Assembly (NCBI GenBank): GCA_942493075.1
Contig: OW818681.1
Span: 3,782,001-3,846,000 of the forward strand
Direction of reading: 5' to 3'
Source: JBBQYD01 sp942493075
GTDB taxonomy: Bacteria > Verrucomicrobiota > Verrucomicrobiia > Limisphaerales > UBA8199
Length of the DNA stretch: 64,000 bases
Part shown: piece by piece, positions 8,975 to 18,098 of the stretch
Position numbering within the stretch: position 1 is the stretch's first letter
Layout of the letters: the number at the start of each line of letters is the position of its first letter
Notes under the pieces: generated by a model
The model's input: the letters and a program-made list of their open reading frames with translations, nothing else
Told to the model about the DNA's origin: nothing
Database searches by the model: none
Made by a program: the position numbers and the translations under genes

Positions 8975-9751
8975 ATGTTGCTAAGAGTTGATGAGGAACC
9001 GGGCGTAGTTTTAATAAGCCAGCCAGCGCATGCCTGGATCTCCGGCCAGTTGGCGCGGCATTGGGGGAACCAGGATTTCGATGGGCTGCCCGAAGAAGTC
9101 TGCCTGGCCGCCGAACTTCACGACATCGGGTTCCTTGAGTGGGACAAACAGCCGGATTTGGATCCGAAAACTGGTTTGCCCTTTTCGTTCCTCGACATGC
9201 CATCCTCGGTCCACCTCGAATTATGGAAAAAGGGCATACAGGGAATGCAGCGTTTTGGCCGTTACCCTGCCTTGCTGGTTTCCTTGCATTTTACCAACAT
9301 CGCCCGCCAGCAGTGGATTTCAGACGAAAAGAAAACGTTGGCTAAGGATTACCTTGCCGACCAGGAGCAGTTACAGGAATCACTAAAAACCTCCCTGTAC
9401 AACGATTTCCACTATGGCCCGTTGCTCTCGGACGACACGATCCTGAAGCATCAACAGCTTGTCTCGGTTCTGGATTGGATATCACTCATCATCTGCTTGA
9501 ATTCGCGGGGTGAAAAGGAGATCCCAGCAGTTCCCTGCCGGGACGGGTGCACCCCGATGAGGGTCACTCCCCGCTCTTCGAACGGCTTGGTCTATTCTTT
9601 AAAACCCTGGCCTTTGAGCGTTCCGGAAGTGAACCTTGTCTGCGAAGGCCGACGTCTTTTGCACGGGTATCCAGACGCCGAGAGCCTGCGCGGGGCGATC
9701 CGCGGGGCGGCGCCAACGACACTAAAGTTCACCGTTCGCTCCGAGCAATAG
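8975..9751 (+). CDS. DUF3891 family protein
   Basis: A 258-residue soluble protein without signal peptide or membrane segment. The N-terminal half contains AAELHDIGFLEWD (about residues 45-57), an HD-like motif, and further conserved-looking His residues at SLHFTNIAR and DFHYGP. I place it in the DUF3891 family from memory of this His/Asp pattern. The biochemical function is unknown; a metal-dependent hydrolase is a reasonable guess from the HD motif only. It stands alone, with decayed genes upstream and a 337-base spacer downstream. Confidence 0.7.
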   Translation: MLLRVDEEPGVVLISQPAHAWISGQLARHWGNQDFDGLPEEVCLAAELHDIGFLEWDKQPDLDPKTGLPFSFLDMPSSVHLELWKKGIQGMQRFGRYPALLVSLHFTNIARQQWISDEKKTLAKDYLADQEQLQESLKTSLYNDFHYGPLLSDDTILKHQQLVSVLDWISLIICLNSRGEKEIPAVPCRDGCTPMRVTPRSSNGLVYSLKPWPLSVPEVNLVCEGRRLLHGYPDAESLRGAIRGAAPTTLKFTVRSEQ

Positions 9752-10088
9752 TCCCTGCCAACAGCCCCCGCCGGGCGCGTGCTAAACGGTATCGGGGTTA
9801 CACCCCAGAGACTTCCAAGCGTCCACCAGTAGTTTTTATTTCGGAGAAACCGCTTTCCCAAAGGACCTTGAATGAAAGGCGCATTGTTGGCTTTTGTTGG
9901 GGCGGTTGGGCGGGGACAGCCTCCCTGCCCCGTCATGATCAGCGGGCGAGAGCGACTGCAAGCGTGGTTCACGTTTGTGAGCCACAGTCAGATTCCCTAA
10001 ACCTTCGGTTGGATAAATCTAATGTTCGCATTAGAGTATAGTTCCGCATTCTGATGCGAGTTTTGAACGTGAATAGAAGACTAAGAAA
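9752..10088. other. Intergenic spacer before the desaturase gene
   Basis: No convincing gene is present in 337 bases. A GC-rich imperfect palindrome (GGCGGGGAC ... CCCCGTC) lies near 9905-9935. Two short perfect hairpins at 10019-10058 lie just before the desaturase start and are listed separately. Confidence 0.6.
10019..10058 (+). promoter_or_regulatory. Twin short inverted repeats upstream of the desaturase gene
   Basis: Two perfect inverted repeats sit 31-70 bases before the desaturase ATG. One is CTAATG-TTCG-CATTAG (10019-10034), the other CGCAT-TCTG-ATGCG (10045-10058). A TATAGT at 10037-10042 between them could serve as a -10 box, but no well-spaced -35 is seen. They could be operator sites or RNA hairpins in the leader. 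Confidence 0.35.
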
Positions 10089-11123
10089 ATGAACGAGCTG
10101 ATTTCGAAGCCTGCTGGGCAGGCCGGAGCCGGGGATTGGAAAAAAATCGTCGCCTTTTACCAGCAGCCCGCGACATCAAGGGCCCTGTGGCAACTGGCAA
10201 ATACCCTGATCCCGTATGGAGTGCTGTGGTGGTTGATGTACCTCAGCCTGGATTGGTCGTATTGGCTGACGGCGGGGTTCGCGCTGCTCGCCGCTGGATT
10301 CATGATCAGGGCTTTTATCATCTTCCACGACTGCGGCCACGGCTCGTTCCTGCCGTCTCACACCGCGAATGCCATGGTGGGCTTTGTCACTGGCATTTTG
10401 ACTTTTACCGCTTTCTATCAATGGCGTTGGGAGCATGCGCTCCACCATGCCACCTCCGGCGACCTTGATCGGCGAGGAACTGGAGATATTTGGACGATGA
10501 CGGTTCAGGAATACCTGGAATCCTCCCGAATGCGGAAATTCGCGTATCGCTTAGCCAGGAATCCAATCATTCTTTTCCTCATCGCACCGTTCTATTTGTT
10601 CCTGGTTCAACAACGATTTCCCACCAAGAAAGCAGGCAAGCGGGAGCGTCTTTCGGTGCACATCACCAACCTGGCATTGGTGGCCATAGCGGCGGGTATG
10701 ATCTCGATCTTCGGCTGGAAAGCCTATCTCCTTCTACAGGGTGGTATTCTAATGGTAGCGGGCGGCGCTGGAGTCTGGCTTTTTTATGTGCAGCACCAGT
10801 TTGAAGGCGCTTATTGGGCGCGCCATGAGGAATGGGATTACTGCCAGGCGGCTCTCCAAGGCAGCTCCTTTTACAAGCTTCCAAAAGTCCTCCAATGGTT
10901 CTCGGGCAATATCGGGTTCCACCATATCCACCACCTAAGCCCCCGCATCCCCAATTACAACCTGGAACGATGCCACAAGTCGGAGCCATTGTTTCAAACG
11001 GTAAAGCCCATCACGTTCAGGGAGAGCCTGAAGTCCTTTAGATTCAGGCTGTGGGACGAGCAACAACGGCAACTGGTCGGATATCAGGTGCTGAAGCGTT
11101 TCTCTTCGAATAGCGGCATGTGA
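10089..11123 (+). CDS. Fatty acid desaturase (acyl-lipid, omega-6/delta-12 type)
   Basis: A 344-residue integral membrane di-iron desaturase. All three histidine boxes are present: HDCGH (80-84), HALHH (116-120) and HHIHH (278-282), with hydrophobic hairpins around 40-75, 90-110, 155-175 and 195-235. The long spacing between boxes 2 and 3 and the GDIWTMT segment after box 2 resemble acyl-lipid delta-12/omega-6 desaturases of cyanobacteria and plants. It inserts a double bond into membrane lipid acyl chains using reduced ferredoxin or similar. Regiochemistry is inferred, not proven. It is monocistronic, with a rhomboid gene 154 bases downstream, and possible operators lie in front. Confidence 0.9.
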   Translation: MNELISKPAGQAGAGDWKKIVAFYQQPATSRALWQLANTLIPYGVLWWLMYLSLDWSYWLTAGFALLAAGFMIRAFIIFHDCGHGSFLPSHTANAMVGFVTGILTFTAFYQWRWEHALHHATSGDLDRRGTGDIWTMTVQEYLESSRMRKFAYRLARNPIILFLIAPFYLFLVQQRFPTKKAGKRERLSVHITNLALVAIAAGMISIFGWKAYLLLQGGILMVAGGAGVWLFYVQHQFEGAYWARHEEWDYCQAALQGSSFYKLPKVLQWFSGNIGFHHIHHLSPRIPNYNLERCHKSEPLFQTVKPITFRESLKSFRFRLWDEQQRQLVGYQVLKRFSSNSGM

Positions 11124-11277
11124 GTTTTAGAGGCCACTTCTGTATGCCTGTCGGCATGAGGCGGTCTCAGCCCCCGACAGTCTCGAAAAAGGGAACAAGC
11201 CATAAAAAACTCTCGTTAACTGTATTGGATGGGTTATCTATGCAGCATACGGTCCAGAGCGCATTGCCGGGCCAAGC

Positions 11278-12168
11278 ATGGAAGAACCATCGATCAAACT
11301 AGCTCGCATCCTTGTAAAAGGGGAGAAGCAAGCACTGGAGTGGAGCCTTGTGCTTGCGAGCCAGGGGTTGGAGGCAGTGATCAATCATGATCCAGAGGCT
11401 GGCGAATGGCAGTTACTGTTGCCGGATGCTGAGATTGGCCCTGCCCTGAGACACTTGCGCTCCTACCGAGTGGAAAACAGGGGATGGCCCTGGCAGCAGC
11501 CCGTTTTTGACCACGCAGCCTTGTTCGATTGGGCATGTCTCGGCTGGGTGGCAATCGGGATCATCTTCCTGCTTCTTAGTGAGGCCTCGCCAGTCATTAA
11601 AACCATTGGCCGAATGAATGGTGAGCTGTTCTTTAAAGGAGAGTGGTGGCGGCCATTTACGGCAACATGGTTGCACGGCGATGCCGCACACCTCGCATCC
11701 AACATCGGCATCGGCCTGCCCCTACTCGGTCTGGCAATGGGCAGGTATGGCACGGGAGTCGGAGCGCTGGCGGCGTGGCTGGCCGGGGCGGCAGGCAACC
11801 TGTTTGCTGTAGCCTTGGCACCTCATCCTCACAACAGCCTGGGAGCCTCAGGGGTCGTGATGGGCTGTCTGGGGCTGGTGGCCATGCAATCGTGGCCACT
11901 GATCACAGCGCACCCTCACTCGGTCAGATTCGCCATCGGCGGCCTGCTGGGAGGAACCATGCTGTTCGTGCTGCTCGGGCTGTCTCCAGGCACTGACATC
12001 CTCGCCCACCTGGGCGGATTCTTAGCCGGCCTGATTCTTGGCTGGATGCTCGCGCACAGCCCGAATCTGACCAGAAATCGCGCGGCAAACGTGGTGGCAG
12101 GTCTGGTGGCAGCCGGACTCATCATCGGTCCGTGGTGGGCGGCATTTCGAACCCTGCCGCCCCCGTGA
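11278..12168 (+). CDS. Rhomboid family intramembrane serine protease
   Basis: A 296-residue protein. A soluble N-terminal domain (about 1-80, beta-alpha, reminiscent of the cytosolic domain of GlpG-like proteins) is followed by six or seven hydrophobic helices. The catalytic dyad is visible: Ser191 in GASGV and His244 in HLGGF. The family's loop-1 region WLHGDAAHLASN (131-142) is also there. Rhomboids cut single-pass membrane proteins within the bilayer. The ATG at 11278 follows the desaturase by 154 bases. The gene converges on pyrH, with only 11 bases between the stops and no clear terminator. Confidence 0.93.
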   Translation: MEEPSIKLARILVKGEKQALEWSLVLASQGLEAVINHDPEAGEWQLLLPDAEIGPALRHLRSYRVENRGWPWQQPVFDHAALFDWACLGWVAIGIIFLLLSEASPVIKTIGRMNGELFFKGEWWRPFTATWLHGDAAHLASNIGIGLPLLGLAMGRYGTGVGALAAWLAGAAGNLFAVALAPHPHNSLGASGVVMGCLGLVAMQSWPLITAHPHSVRFAIGGLLGGTMLFVLLGLSPGTDILAHLGGFLAGLILGWMLAHSPNLTRNRAANVVAGLVAAGLIIGPWWAAFRTLPPP

Positions 12169-12179
12169 ACAGAGGGAGG

Positions 12180-12902
12180 TCAGGACACCACTGTGCCAAC
12201 CTTGGCGCCCATCACCACACGCTTGAGGTTGTGTGGGGTGAACAGGTCGAACACGATGATGGGCATCTTGTTATCCATGCAAAGTGAGAACGCGGTGGAA
12301 TCCATCACTTTGAGCTGCTTCTGAAGCGCTTCCAGATAGGAGATTTTCGAGAATCTCTTCGCTGTGGGATTCTTTTTAGGGTCGCTATCGTAGATCCCAT
12401 CGACCTTCGTTGCTTTTAGGATGACATCGGCACCGATCTCATTTGCCCGCAATGCCGCGGCTGTATCGGTGGAGAAAAATGGGTTTCCAGTCCCGCCGCC
12501 GAAAATGACAACCCGGCCTTTTTCCATGTGGCGCACAGCCCTGCGGCGAATAAACGGCTCCGCAATCTGGGACATCGTGATAGCGCTTTGAACGCGTGTT
12601 GCCACGCCGATTTTCTCGAGCGAGTCCTGTAAAGCCAACGCGTTGATCACTGTGGCAAGCATGCCCATGTAATCCCCTGTGGCACGTTCAATACCCCGTT
12701 GAGTGCCGCTTAGGCCGCGAAAAATATTACCGCCCCCCACGACCACAACAACCTGCACACCGAGTTCTCGCACCTCCTGGATCTGAACAGCCATGCGTTG
12801 AACCGCTTGGCCACAAATGCCGATCCCTGCGTCTCCCCCGAGAGCTTCGCCGCTCAGTTTGAGAAGTATTCTACGGTATTTAGGTCGCTTGGCTGTGGTC
12901 AT
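12180..12902 (-). CDS. pyrH: UMP kinase
   Basis: A 240-residue amino-acid-kinase-family protein. It phosphorylates UMP to UDP and is cytosolic, hexameric and regulated by UTP/GTP in other bacteria. Diagnostic stretches are KLSGEAL near the start, VVGGGNIFRG, DYMGMLATVINALAL, and the ATP-loop segment GGTGNPFFSTDTAA. The start is set at the ATG at 12902 because MTTAKRPKYRRILLKLSGEA matches the usual N-terminus; an in-frame start at 12974 would add an unlikely 24 residues. It lies downstream of rpsB-tsf, the conserved order, but a strong terminator lies between tsf and pyrH, so read-through or a separate promoter is needed. Confidence 0.96.
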   Translation of the reverse strand: MTTAKRPKYRRILLKLSGEALGGDAGIGICGQAVQRMAVQIQEVRELGVQVVVVVGGGNIFRGLSGTQRGIERATGDYMGMLATVINALALQDSLEKIGVATRVQSAITMSQIAEPFIRRRAVRHMEKGRVVIFGGGTGNPFFSTDTAAALRANEIGADVILKATKVDGIYDSDPKKNPTAKRFSKISYLEALQKQLKVMDSTAFSLCMDNKMPIIVFDLFTPHNLKRVVMGAKVGTVVS

Positions 12903-13025
12903 TGCTTTATTGAATCTCTGTCCGTTAAACGCGCACTGGGTTTTATCAGCCGCGCAGGTCCGCGTCAAAAGCAAACAGACGTTGTTTGCTTCTCATCTGG
13001 CAGATCACCGCACAGGCTGTACACG

Positions 13026-13056
13026 AAAAAGGCGCCCGAAGGCGCCCCGTAAAAAA
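13026..13056 (-). terminator. Rho-independent terminator after tsf
   Basis: On the minus strand a GC stem GGCGCC-TTCG-GGCGCC is followed by five T. It begins just past the tsf stop codon and has a stable UUCG tetraloop. It would limit transcription into pyrH. Confidence 0.8.
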
Positions 13057-13060
13057 TCTA

Positions 13061-13903
13061 CTACGCGGTGGCAGTCTCACCCACCTGGTAACGGACGAAT
13101 CGCCGAATAGTGATCTCGTCCCCGAGTTGCTTCGCAACGGAGGCCACGTGCTCCTTCACCGAGATTTCGGAATTCTTCTTAACGAAGCCCTGGTCAACCA
13201 GGCAGTAACCCTGGAAGAACTTCTCGAGCTTGCCCTCGACGATCTTGGAGATCGCCTGCGGGGGCTTGTTCTTGACCTGTTCAGCCGCGATTTCCTTTTC
13301 CTTGGCAACAATCTCAGCCGGCACTTGCTCACGGGAAACAACATTCGGATTGCCAGCCGCGATCTGCAGGGTGATGTCCTTCACCAACTGGCGAAAGTCA
13401 TCGGCTGCGGCTGTGGCTTCCTTCCCGGCTCCCACTTCCACCAACACGCCAACCTTGGCGCCGGTATGAATGTAGGCGGCGATCAAGCCGTTTCCGCTCA
13501 CTTCCATCTTGGTGTGACGGGGGATCTGGATGTTCTCGCGAATGGCGGCAACCAGCGCGATACGATCAGCCTCGAAATCGGGCTGAGCTTCGGTGGCGAA
13601 CCGCCGTGCGACCGTGTCCGCAAAGGCGCGGAACATATCGTTCCGGGCTACGAAATCCGTCTGGCAGTTCACTTCGGCCAGCACGCCCTGGCGTCCGCCA
13701 GGAGCGATGTATTGGGCGATGACGCCTTCGCGAGCTTCCTTGGCACCTTTGTTGGTGGCAGTCGCGGCACCTTTCTTGCGCAGAATATCCACAGCAGCGC
13801 TCAGGTCGCCCTTGGATTCGATCAACGCTTTTTTGCAGTCCATCATGCCGGCGTTCGTCATCTCACGCAACTTGCCGACGGCAGCAGCAGTAATATCAGC
13901 CAT
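13061..13903 (-). CDS. tsf: Elongation factor Ts
   Basis: A 280-residue protein, the nucleotide exchange factor for EF-Tu. The N-terminal UBA-like domain is typical (VGKLREMTNAGMMDCKKAL), as are EAREGVIAQYI and the TDFVARND motif that contacts EF-Tu. The C-terminal half, with one dimerisation-type domain and FFQGYCLVDQGFVK, is complete. The ATG at 13903 gives the family N-terminus MADITAAAVG; the same frame is open further upstream but that part is low-complexity and overlaps the rpsB spacer. It lies 64 bases downstream of rpsB and is closed by a strong terminator. Confidence 0.97.
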   Translation of the reverse strand: MADITAAAVGKLREMTNAGMMDCKKALIESKGDLSAAVDILRKKGAATATNKGAKEAREGVIAQYIAPGGRQGVLAEVNCQTDFVARNDMFRAFADTVARRFATEAQPDFEADRIALVAAIRENIQIPRHTKMEVSGNGLIAAYIHTGAKVGVLVEVGAGKEATAAADDFRQLVKDITLQIAAGNPNVVSREQVPAEIVAKEKEIAAEQVKNKPPQAISKIVEGKLEKFFQGYCLVDQGFVKKNSEISVKEHVASVAKQLGDEITIRRFVRYQVGETATA

Positions 13904-13967
13904 AAAATCTAGAGTAAAAGGTTTGAGCCCCGGCAGGCAGACGCCCGCCGGGACCAGTTGAAACTGT

Positions 13968-14768
13968 TTAGGCAGCCGGAACCGCAGGCGCCGGAGCGGG
14001 CGCGGCAACCGGGGCGGGTGCCGGGGTTGCTTCCGCAGGAGCTGCTGCTTCATCGGCGGGACGACGGCGAGCGAACTTGGATTCGTATTCGGCCTGGGCT
14101 TGGGTGATCACCTGCCCCACTGTGGCCAGAATCATACGGACAGAACGAATCGCGTCGTCGTTGCCAGGGATCGGGTAATCCACCAGATCGGGATTGCAGT
14201 TGGTATCCACGATGGCCACAACCGGGATCTTCAAACGCCGGGCTTCAGCCACAGCATTGTGCTCCCGTTTGATATCAACAACGAACATCGCGCCGGGATG
14301 CTTATCCATCGAACGAATGCCGTCAAAGAACTTCACCAACCGGGCAGCTTCCCGGCGGATCATTGATTGTTCCTGCTTGACGTAGTTGCTGATGGAACCA
14401 TCGGCTTCCATCTTCTCGATTTGCTTCAGCCGGCCGATGGAGCGTTTGATGGTGGCGAAATTGGTCAGGGTGCCTCCCAGCCAGCGCTCGGTCACATAGT
14501 ATTGACCGCTTTCCTTGGCAGTTTCTCTCACCGCTTGCTGGGCCTGCTTCTTGGTGCCAATGAATAGCACCTTATTGCCCTTGCGCACCAATTCAGAGAG
14601 GAAGGTGCAGGCTGCATCCAACTGAGTGAGCGTCTTGCTCAGATCAATGATATGAATGCCATTGCGGGCGTCGAAGATGAACGGCTTCATCTTCGGGTTC
14701 CAGCGCTTGGTTTGATGACCGAAATGAACGCCGGAATCCAGCAGTTCTTTAACTCCAATTGTAATCAC
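13968..14768 (-). CDS. rpsB: 30S ribosomal protein S2 with Ala/Pro tail
   Basis: A 266-residue protein. S2 family landmarks are clear: ELLDSGVHFGHQTKRWNPKM at the start, FIGTKKQAQ, RWLGGTLTN, and VVAIVDTNCNPDLVDYPIPGNDDA. I choose a GTG at 14768, because AAAGGAAA lies 6-7 bases upstream and translation then begins M-ITIGVKELL as in homologues. The last 25 or so residues are a run of Ala-Pro repeats (after RRPADEAA) that lies outside the globular fold. First gene of the rpsB-tsf pair. Confidence 0.97.
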   Translation of the reverse strand: MITIGVKELLDSGVHFGHQTKRWNPKMKPFIFDARNGIHIIDLSKTLTQLDAACTFLSELVRKGNKVLFIGTKKQAQQAVRETAKESGQYYVTERWLGGTLTNFATIKRSIGRLKQIEKMEADGSISNYVKQEQSMIRREAARLVKFFDGIRSMDKHPGAMFVVDIKREHNAVAEARRLKIPVVAIVDTNCNPDLVDYPIPGNDDAIRSVRMILATVGQVITQAQAEYESKFARRRPADEAAAPAEATPAPAPVAAPAPAPAVPAA

Positions 14769-15078
14769 TGTAATTTCCTTTGGTTTCAGGCCCGTTCTCA
14801 AACGAACCATCCCGCGGAACACGGGATTTTAACTAGTGTTGTTATGGCTACCCACCACCCTAGGTCATGGGATTTACGCCGTTTTCCCCACCGAAATACT
14901 CCGGCAAGGCCGAAAAACATAACAAACCTGGGCGTAATGGCAATGCCTTTCTACCTCCAAATACGTGTCCAAGAAGGCTCGCCCTGCTCTCAAGTATCCC
15001 CGTCAACTCGCCCCCCAGAATTCGGGTTTTCCCCTATTATCAACCATTTACGCATGCGGCCACGTTACCTCACGTGTT
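14769..15078. other. Divergent intergenic region between rpsB and a glycosyltransferase
   Basis: This 310-base spacer must hold the promoter of rpsB-tsf and of the glycosyltransferase. A 6-bp hairpin ATCCCG...CGGGAT (14812-14830) lies in the rpsB leader region. No further gene or clear promoter pair was found. Confidence 0.5.
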
Positions 15079-15870
15079 ATGGAATCCAGAGAATCATTGG
15101 TAGAAACGGCGTTCCCTGTCCTGCAGAAACTTAGAAAGCTTGCTGTCGGCGAAGGAGATACGGCTCAAGAAAGGCCGCTTAATTCCATCCGGCTGGTTTC
15201 CGTGGTGATCCCGGCGCATAACGAAGAGGCCTACGTAGAACGCACCCTGGAGGCTCTGCGTGCGCAGGATTACGGCTGGTACGAGGTCATTGTGGTGGCT
15301 AACGGATGTACAGATCGGACGGCTGAAGCCGCGCGGGGAAAATGCAGCCGCTTGATCGTGCTTTCTCAAAAGAACCTGGGGGTCGCCCGGAACCTGGGTG
15401 CCCGAATGGCGAAAGGCGAGATCCTCATGTTCCTGGATGCCGACACGATCCTGGAACCAGACGCGCTGCGAAAGATCGTCGCCCGGTTTACTCCCTCCTG
15501 CGCAGCCGGAACCCTGAAGGGTAAACCTGATGATAAGTTATTCCGTTATAAAATGATCTATGCGCTCAAGAACCTGGTTCATGGCTGCTACTTGCACCCG
15601 GGAAGTTCTGGAGTAATCCTCTGCTGGCGCAAGCACTTCATTCAAGCCGGCGGCTTCGATGAGGGCTTACAGGTGCGTGAAAACAGCGAGCTTATCCGGC
15701 GCTTGTTGCGATTTGGACGTTACAAGTACTTCAGCACACCGGCGGCCACAACGTCCATGCGCCGCTACGAGAAATGCGGCGTGGGCCCGATGGTATGGCT
15801 TTGGATAAAGCTTTGGTTCCAATCCCAGTTTGGAGACCTTCACAACCGCAGCTATGAGACAGTTCGGTGA
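15079..15870 (+). CDS. Glycosyltransferase family 2
   Basis: A 263-residue GT-A fold enzyme. VSVVIPAHNEEAYVERTLEAL opens the nucleotide-binding half, NGCTDRT follows, and MFLDADTIL supplies the DxD metal motif. It transfers a sugar from an activated donor to an unknown acceptor, and no membrane anchor is seen. The start is uncertain: the ATG at 15079 is the nearest to the fold, a GTG at 14965 would add 38 residues, and neither has a good Shine-Dalgarno. It lies head-on to the cytochrome c peroxidase gene with 14 bases between them. Possibly works with the two glycosyltransferases at 17-19 kb. Confidence 0.85.
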   Translation: MESRESLVETAFPVLQKLRKLAVGEGDTAQERPLNSIRLVSVVIPAHNEEAYVERTLEALRAQDYGWYEVIVVANGCTDRTAEAARGKCSRLIVLSQKNLGVARNLGARMAKGEILMFLDADTILEPDALRKIVARFTPSCAAGTLKGKPDDKLFRYKMIYALKNLVHGCYLHPGSSGVILCWRKHFIQAGGFDEGLQVRENSELIRRLLRFGRYKYFSTPAATTSMRRYEKCGVGPMVWLWIKLWFQSQFGDLHNRSYETVR

Positions 15871-15884
15871 GCCCGACGCGATGA

Positions 15885-16874
15885 CTATTTGGAGGCTTTT
15901 CGAGTCTTATCCGAGAGGGCGACCAAGAAGGCCTTCAAGTCGGCTACCTCAACGTCGGTCAGTTTCTTGTCTAACTGCATGTAAGCCATTTCCCGGATGG
16001 CCGTGTCCAAATCCGCCACCTTGCCATCGTGAAAATAGGGCCAGGTCAAAGCGACATTTCGCAAGGAAGGGACCTTGAACCGGAATTCGTCCCATTCCTC
16101 CTGTGTGACGGTGATTCGGCCTTTATCGGTCGTGTTTGAATAGGGATGGAGCAAACCAATCTTTTGATACATGTTGCCACCAATGGTTGGACCGGTATGG
16201 CAGGTCGTGCATCCTGTCGTGAGAAAGAGATTGAGCCCGCGAAGTTCCTGCTCAGTCAGAGCTTTATCATCGCCCTTCATAAAGTCATCAAAGCGATCCC
16301 GAGTGATCAGTGTTCTCTCAAATGCCGCTACAGCACGGGCAAAGTTCTCGTAACTGATCGGTTGTTCCTGACCAGGAAAAGCTGACTTGAACAGAGCCGG
16401 ATACTCCTTATCCGCTGTTAATCGTTTAACAACCGTAGGCTGATCAGGCATGGCCATCTCCACAGGGTTCAACACAGGGCCTTGAGCCTGCTCTTCGAGG
16501 TTCTTGGCCCGTCCATCCCAGAACTGAGCGAAATGGAAACCAGCGTTTAGAGTGGTAGGCGAGTTACGATCCCCTCGTTTGCCGTGAACTCCCAGGGAAG
16601 TGGGCTCGTTGTCCACACCAGCGCGGTCCTTATCCACCAAGTGGCAATCGTTGCAGGACATCTGCTCGTTCAACGACAAGCGCTTTTCAAAGTAAAGCCT
16701 CTCCCCGAGACGAATGAGCTCTTTGGTGTCCTTCTCCGCCCCAGGCATCTTGTCAGGGAGTGGCGCCAGGAATTCTTTGGCTTTGGTTCGCAGTGCTCCC
16801 GGTTCAGCCGCTGAGATCGCGCAAAGGCTGCCTAACGCCACGATCACAATCAGACTTCTTGATAATGTACTCAT
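15885..16874 (-). CDS. Di-haem cytochrome c peroxidase family protein
   Basis: A 329-residue periplasmic protein. The ATG at 16874 is followed by a clean signal peptide (SLIVIVALGSLCAISAAEP). Two CxxCH haem sites are present: CNDCH in the first domain and CTTCH in the second. Between them lie NSPTTLNAGFHFAQFWDGRA and EMAMPDQ, typical of bacterial CcpA/MauG relatives. These enzymes reduce hydrogen peroxide with electrons from small cytochromes; some relatives modify proteins instead. The C-terminal FKVPSLRNVALTWPYFHDG with the second-domain ligands is complete. Upstream is a 204-base gap to the next glycosyltransferase. Confidence 0.92.
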   Translation of the reverse strand: MSTLSRSLIVIVALGSLCAISAAEPGALRTKAKEFLAPLPDKMPGAEKDTKELIRLGERLYFEKRLSLNEQMSCNDCHLVDKDRAGVDNEPTSLGVHGKRGDRNSPTTLNAGFHFAQFWDGRAKNLEEQAQGPVLNPVEMAMPDQPTVVKRLTADKEYPALFKSAFPGQEQPISYENFARAVAAFERTLITRDRFDDFMKGDDKALTEQELRGLNLFLTTGCTTCHTGPTIGGNMYQKIGLLHPYSNTTDKGRITVTQEEWDEFRFKVPSLRNVALTWPYFHDGKVADLDTAIREMAYMQLDKKLTDVEVADLKAFLVALSDKTRKASK

Positions 16875-17078
16875 AAGATGTGATACGTTACCCGTGTTGA
16901 TACTTTTTGTAGTCGGACTGACAAAAAAAGGCAAGCTCCTTAAGCCCCTTTCGATCCCGGTACATCAGTTCAGCGAATCGGCCAGGTTTAGGCCGTCCGG
17001 AAAACCTTTGCAGCCATTAAGGCGCTTGGGGTACTTTCCTTTCAAATTAATGAAACGGCAGCCTGAGGAAATCGCCAG

Positions 17079-18098
17079 GTGATGAGAATCCTTCTCGATC
17101 ATCCTGAGCCCGCGTTGCTTCCTCACGATGACATGCTCGGCCAGATTCATCTGACTAAGCTGGCCTTGGAGACGCTCGGTGTTGAAGTGGAACACCTCCG
17201 CTGGTGGGATGAAGCCCAGACCGGAGATCTGATTCATTATTTCGGCCGTATGCCGCCCCATCTGACCGAACTGGCACACAGCAAGGGGATAAAGATCGTT
17301 GTCACCGAACACGTTCCGGTCTGCACCCGCGCCGAGGCGATGAGGCATCGGTTCATGCGGTGGTTTGCCCGCACCTTTCCAGTTCAGTTCCTGACTGCTG
17401 CTGGATGCCGCACCTATCAACTGGCAGATGCCTGTGTGGCGTTCACCTCCTGGGATGCTGGGCTGATGACATCTCTATTCCAAGCACCCCCTGAACGAGT
17501 CCACCTGATTCCTCCGGGAGTAGAGGATGTGTTCAACCAATCCCCGGAGATCAACCGGAGCGGTTGGCTGGTGTGCAACGGCACTTTGACTCAGGAGACA
17601 ATCGTTCTGGCAGAGGCAGCCATCCTCGCTCGCACGCCATTATGGATCATAGGGGGACCCCACGGGGAGGCGAATCCTTGTCTTAAGCCTCTCCTGGATT
17701 TGGCTGCAAGCTATTCCCACTTTCTGCAATATTCAGCCGCTCTGTCTGATTCACCTCTCATGGCAAAAATCTATCGTTCCGCCCGAGGTTTTGTCCTCTG
17801 CAATTCGTTTGAGAACTTCAGCCGCGCCCCGTGGGAGGCCGCTGCGTCTGGTTGTCCACTGTTGCTCTCAGACCGTCCGTGGGCAAGGTCAGCATTTTCA
17901 GGTGCAGCGTCCTATTGTCCGCCCGGCATCAGTGCGCCAAAACTGGCTCCCCACGTGCGAGCTTTCTATGAACATGCACCCGCCCTGCCGATTCCACCGC
18001 GGCCTTCCTCCTGTCTTCAGGCAGCCGAGAAACTTCTGGAAATCTATCGCGGGCTCCTGGCAGAGCCTGCCGCCGCAAAAGTGCCGGTTCTCGTATGA
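17079..18098 (+). CDS. Glycosyltransferase (group 1/GT-B like)
   Basis: About 339 residues. GTG at 17079 and ATG at 17082 are adjacent possible starts, both with GAGGAAA about 10 bases upstream. The N-terminal half is alpha/beta with HYFGRMPPHL. The C-terminal half has a GT-B pattern: HLIPPGVED, then VLCNSFENFSRAPWEAAASGCPLLLSD, matching the E-x7-E donor-site region of family-1 transferases. It overlaps the next gene by four bases (ATGA), so both are one operon. The sugar and acceptor are unknown; cell-surface polysaccharide or glycolipid is likely. Confidence 0.8.
   Translation: MMRILLDHPEPALLPHDDMLGQIHLTKLALETLGVEVEHLRWWDEAQTGDLIHYFGRMPPHLTELAHSKGIKIVVTEHVPVCTRAEAMRHRFMRWFARTFPVQFLTAAGCRTYQLADACVAFTSWDAGLMTSLFQAPPERVHLIPPGVEDVFNQSPEINRSGWLVCNGTLTQETIVLAEAAILARTPLWIIGGPHGEANPCLKPLLDLAASYSHFLQYSAALSDSPLMAKIYRSARGFVLCNSFENFSRAPWEAAASGCPLLLSDRPWARSAFSGAASYCPPGISAPKLAPHVRAFYEHAPALPIPPRPSSCLQAAEKLLEIYRGLLAEPAAAKVPVLV

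Noticed and set aside
12986..13912. A 308-codon plus-strand open frame opposite tsf
   Set aside because: tsf is unmistakable on the other strand, and the frame spans the tsf terminator.
14812..14830. Hairpin ATCCCG...CGGGAT near rpsB as a ribosomal protein S2 leader element
   Set aside because: Only 6 bp and no match to known S2 leader structure; kept as a note only.
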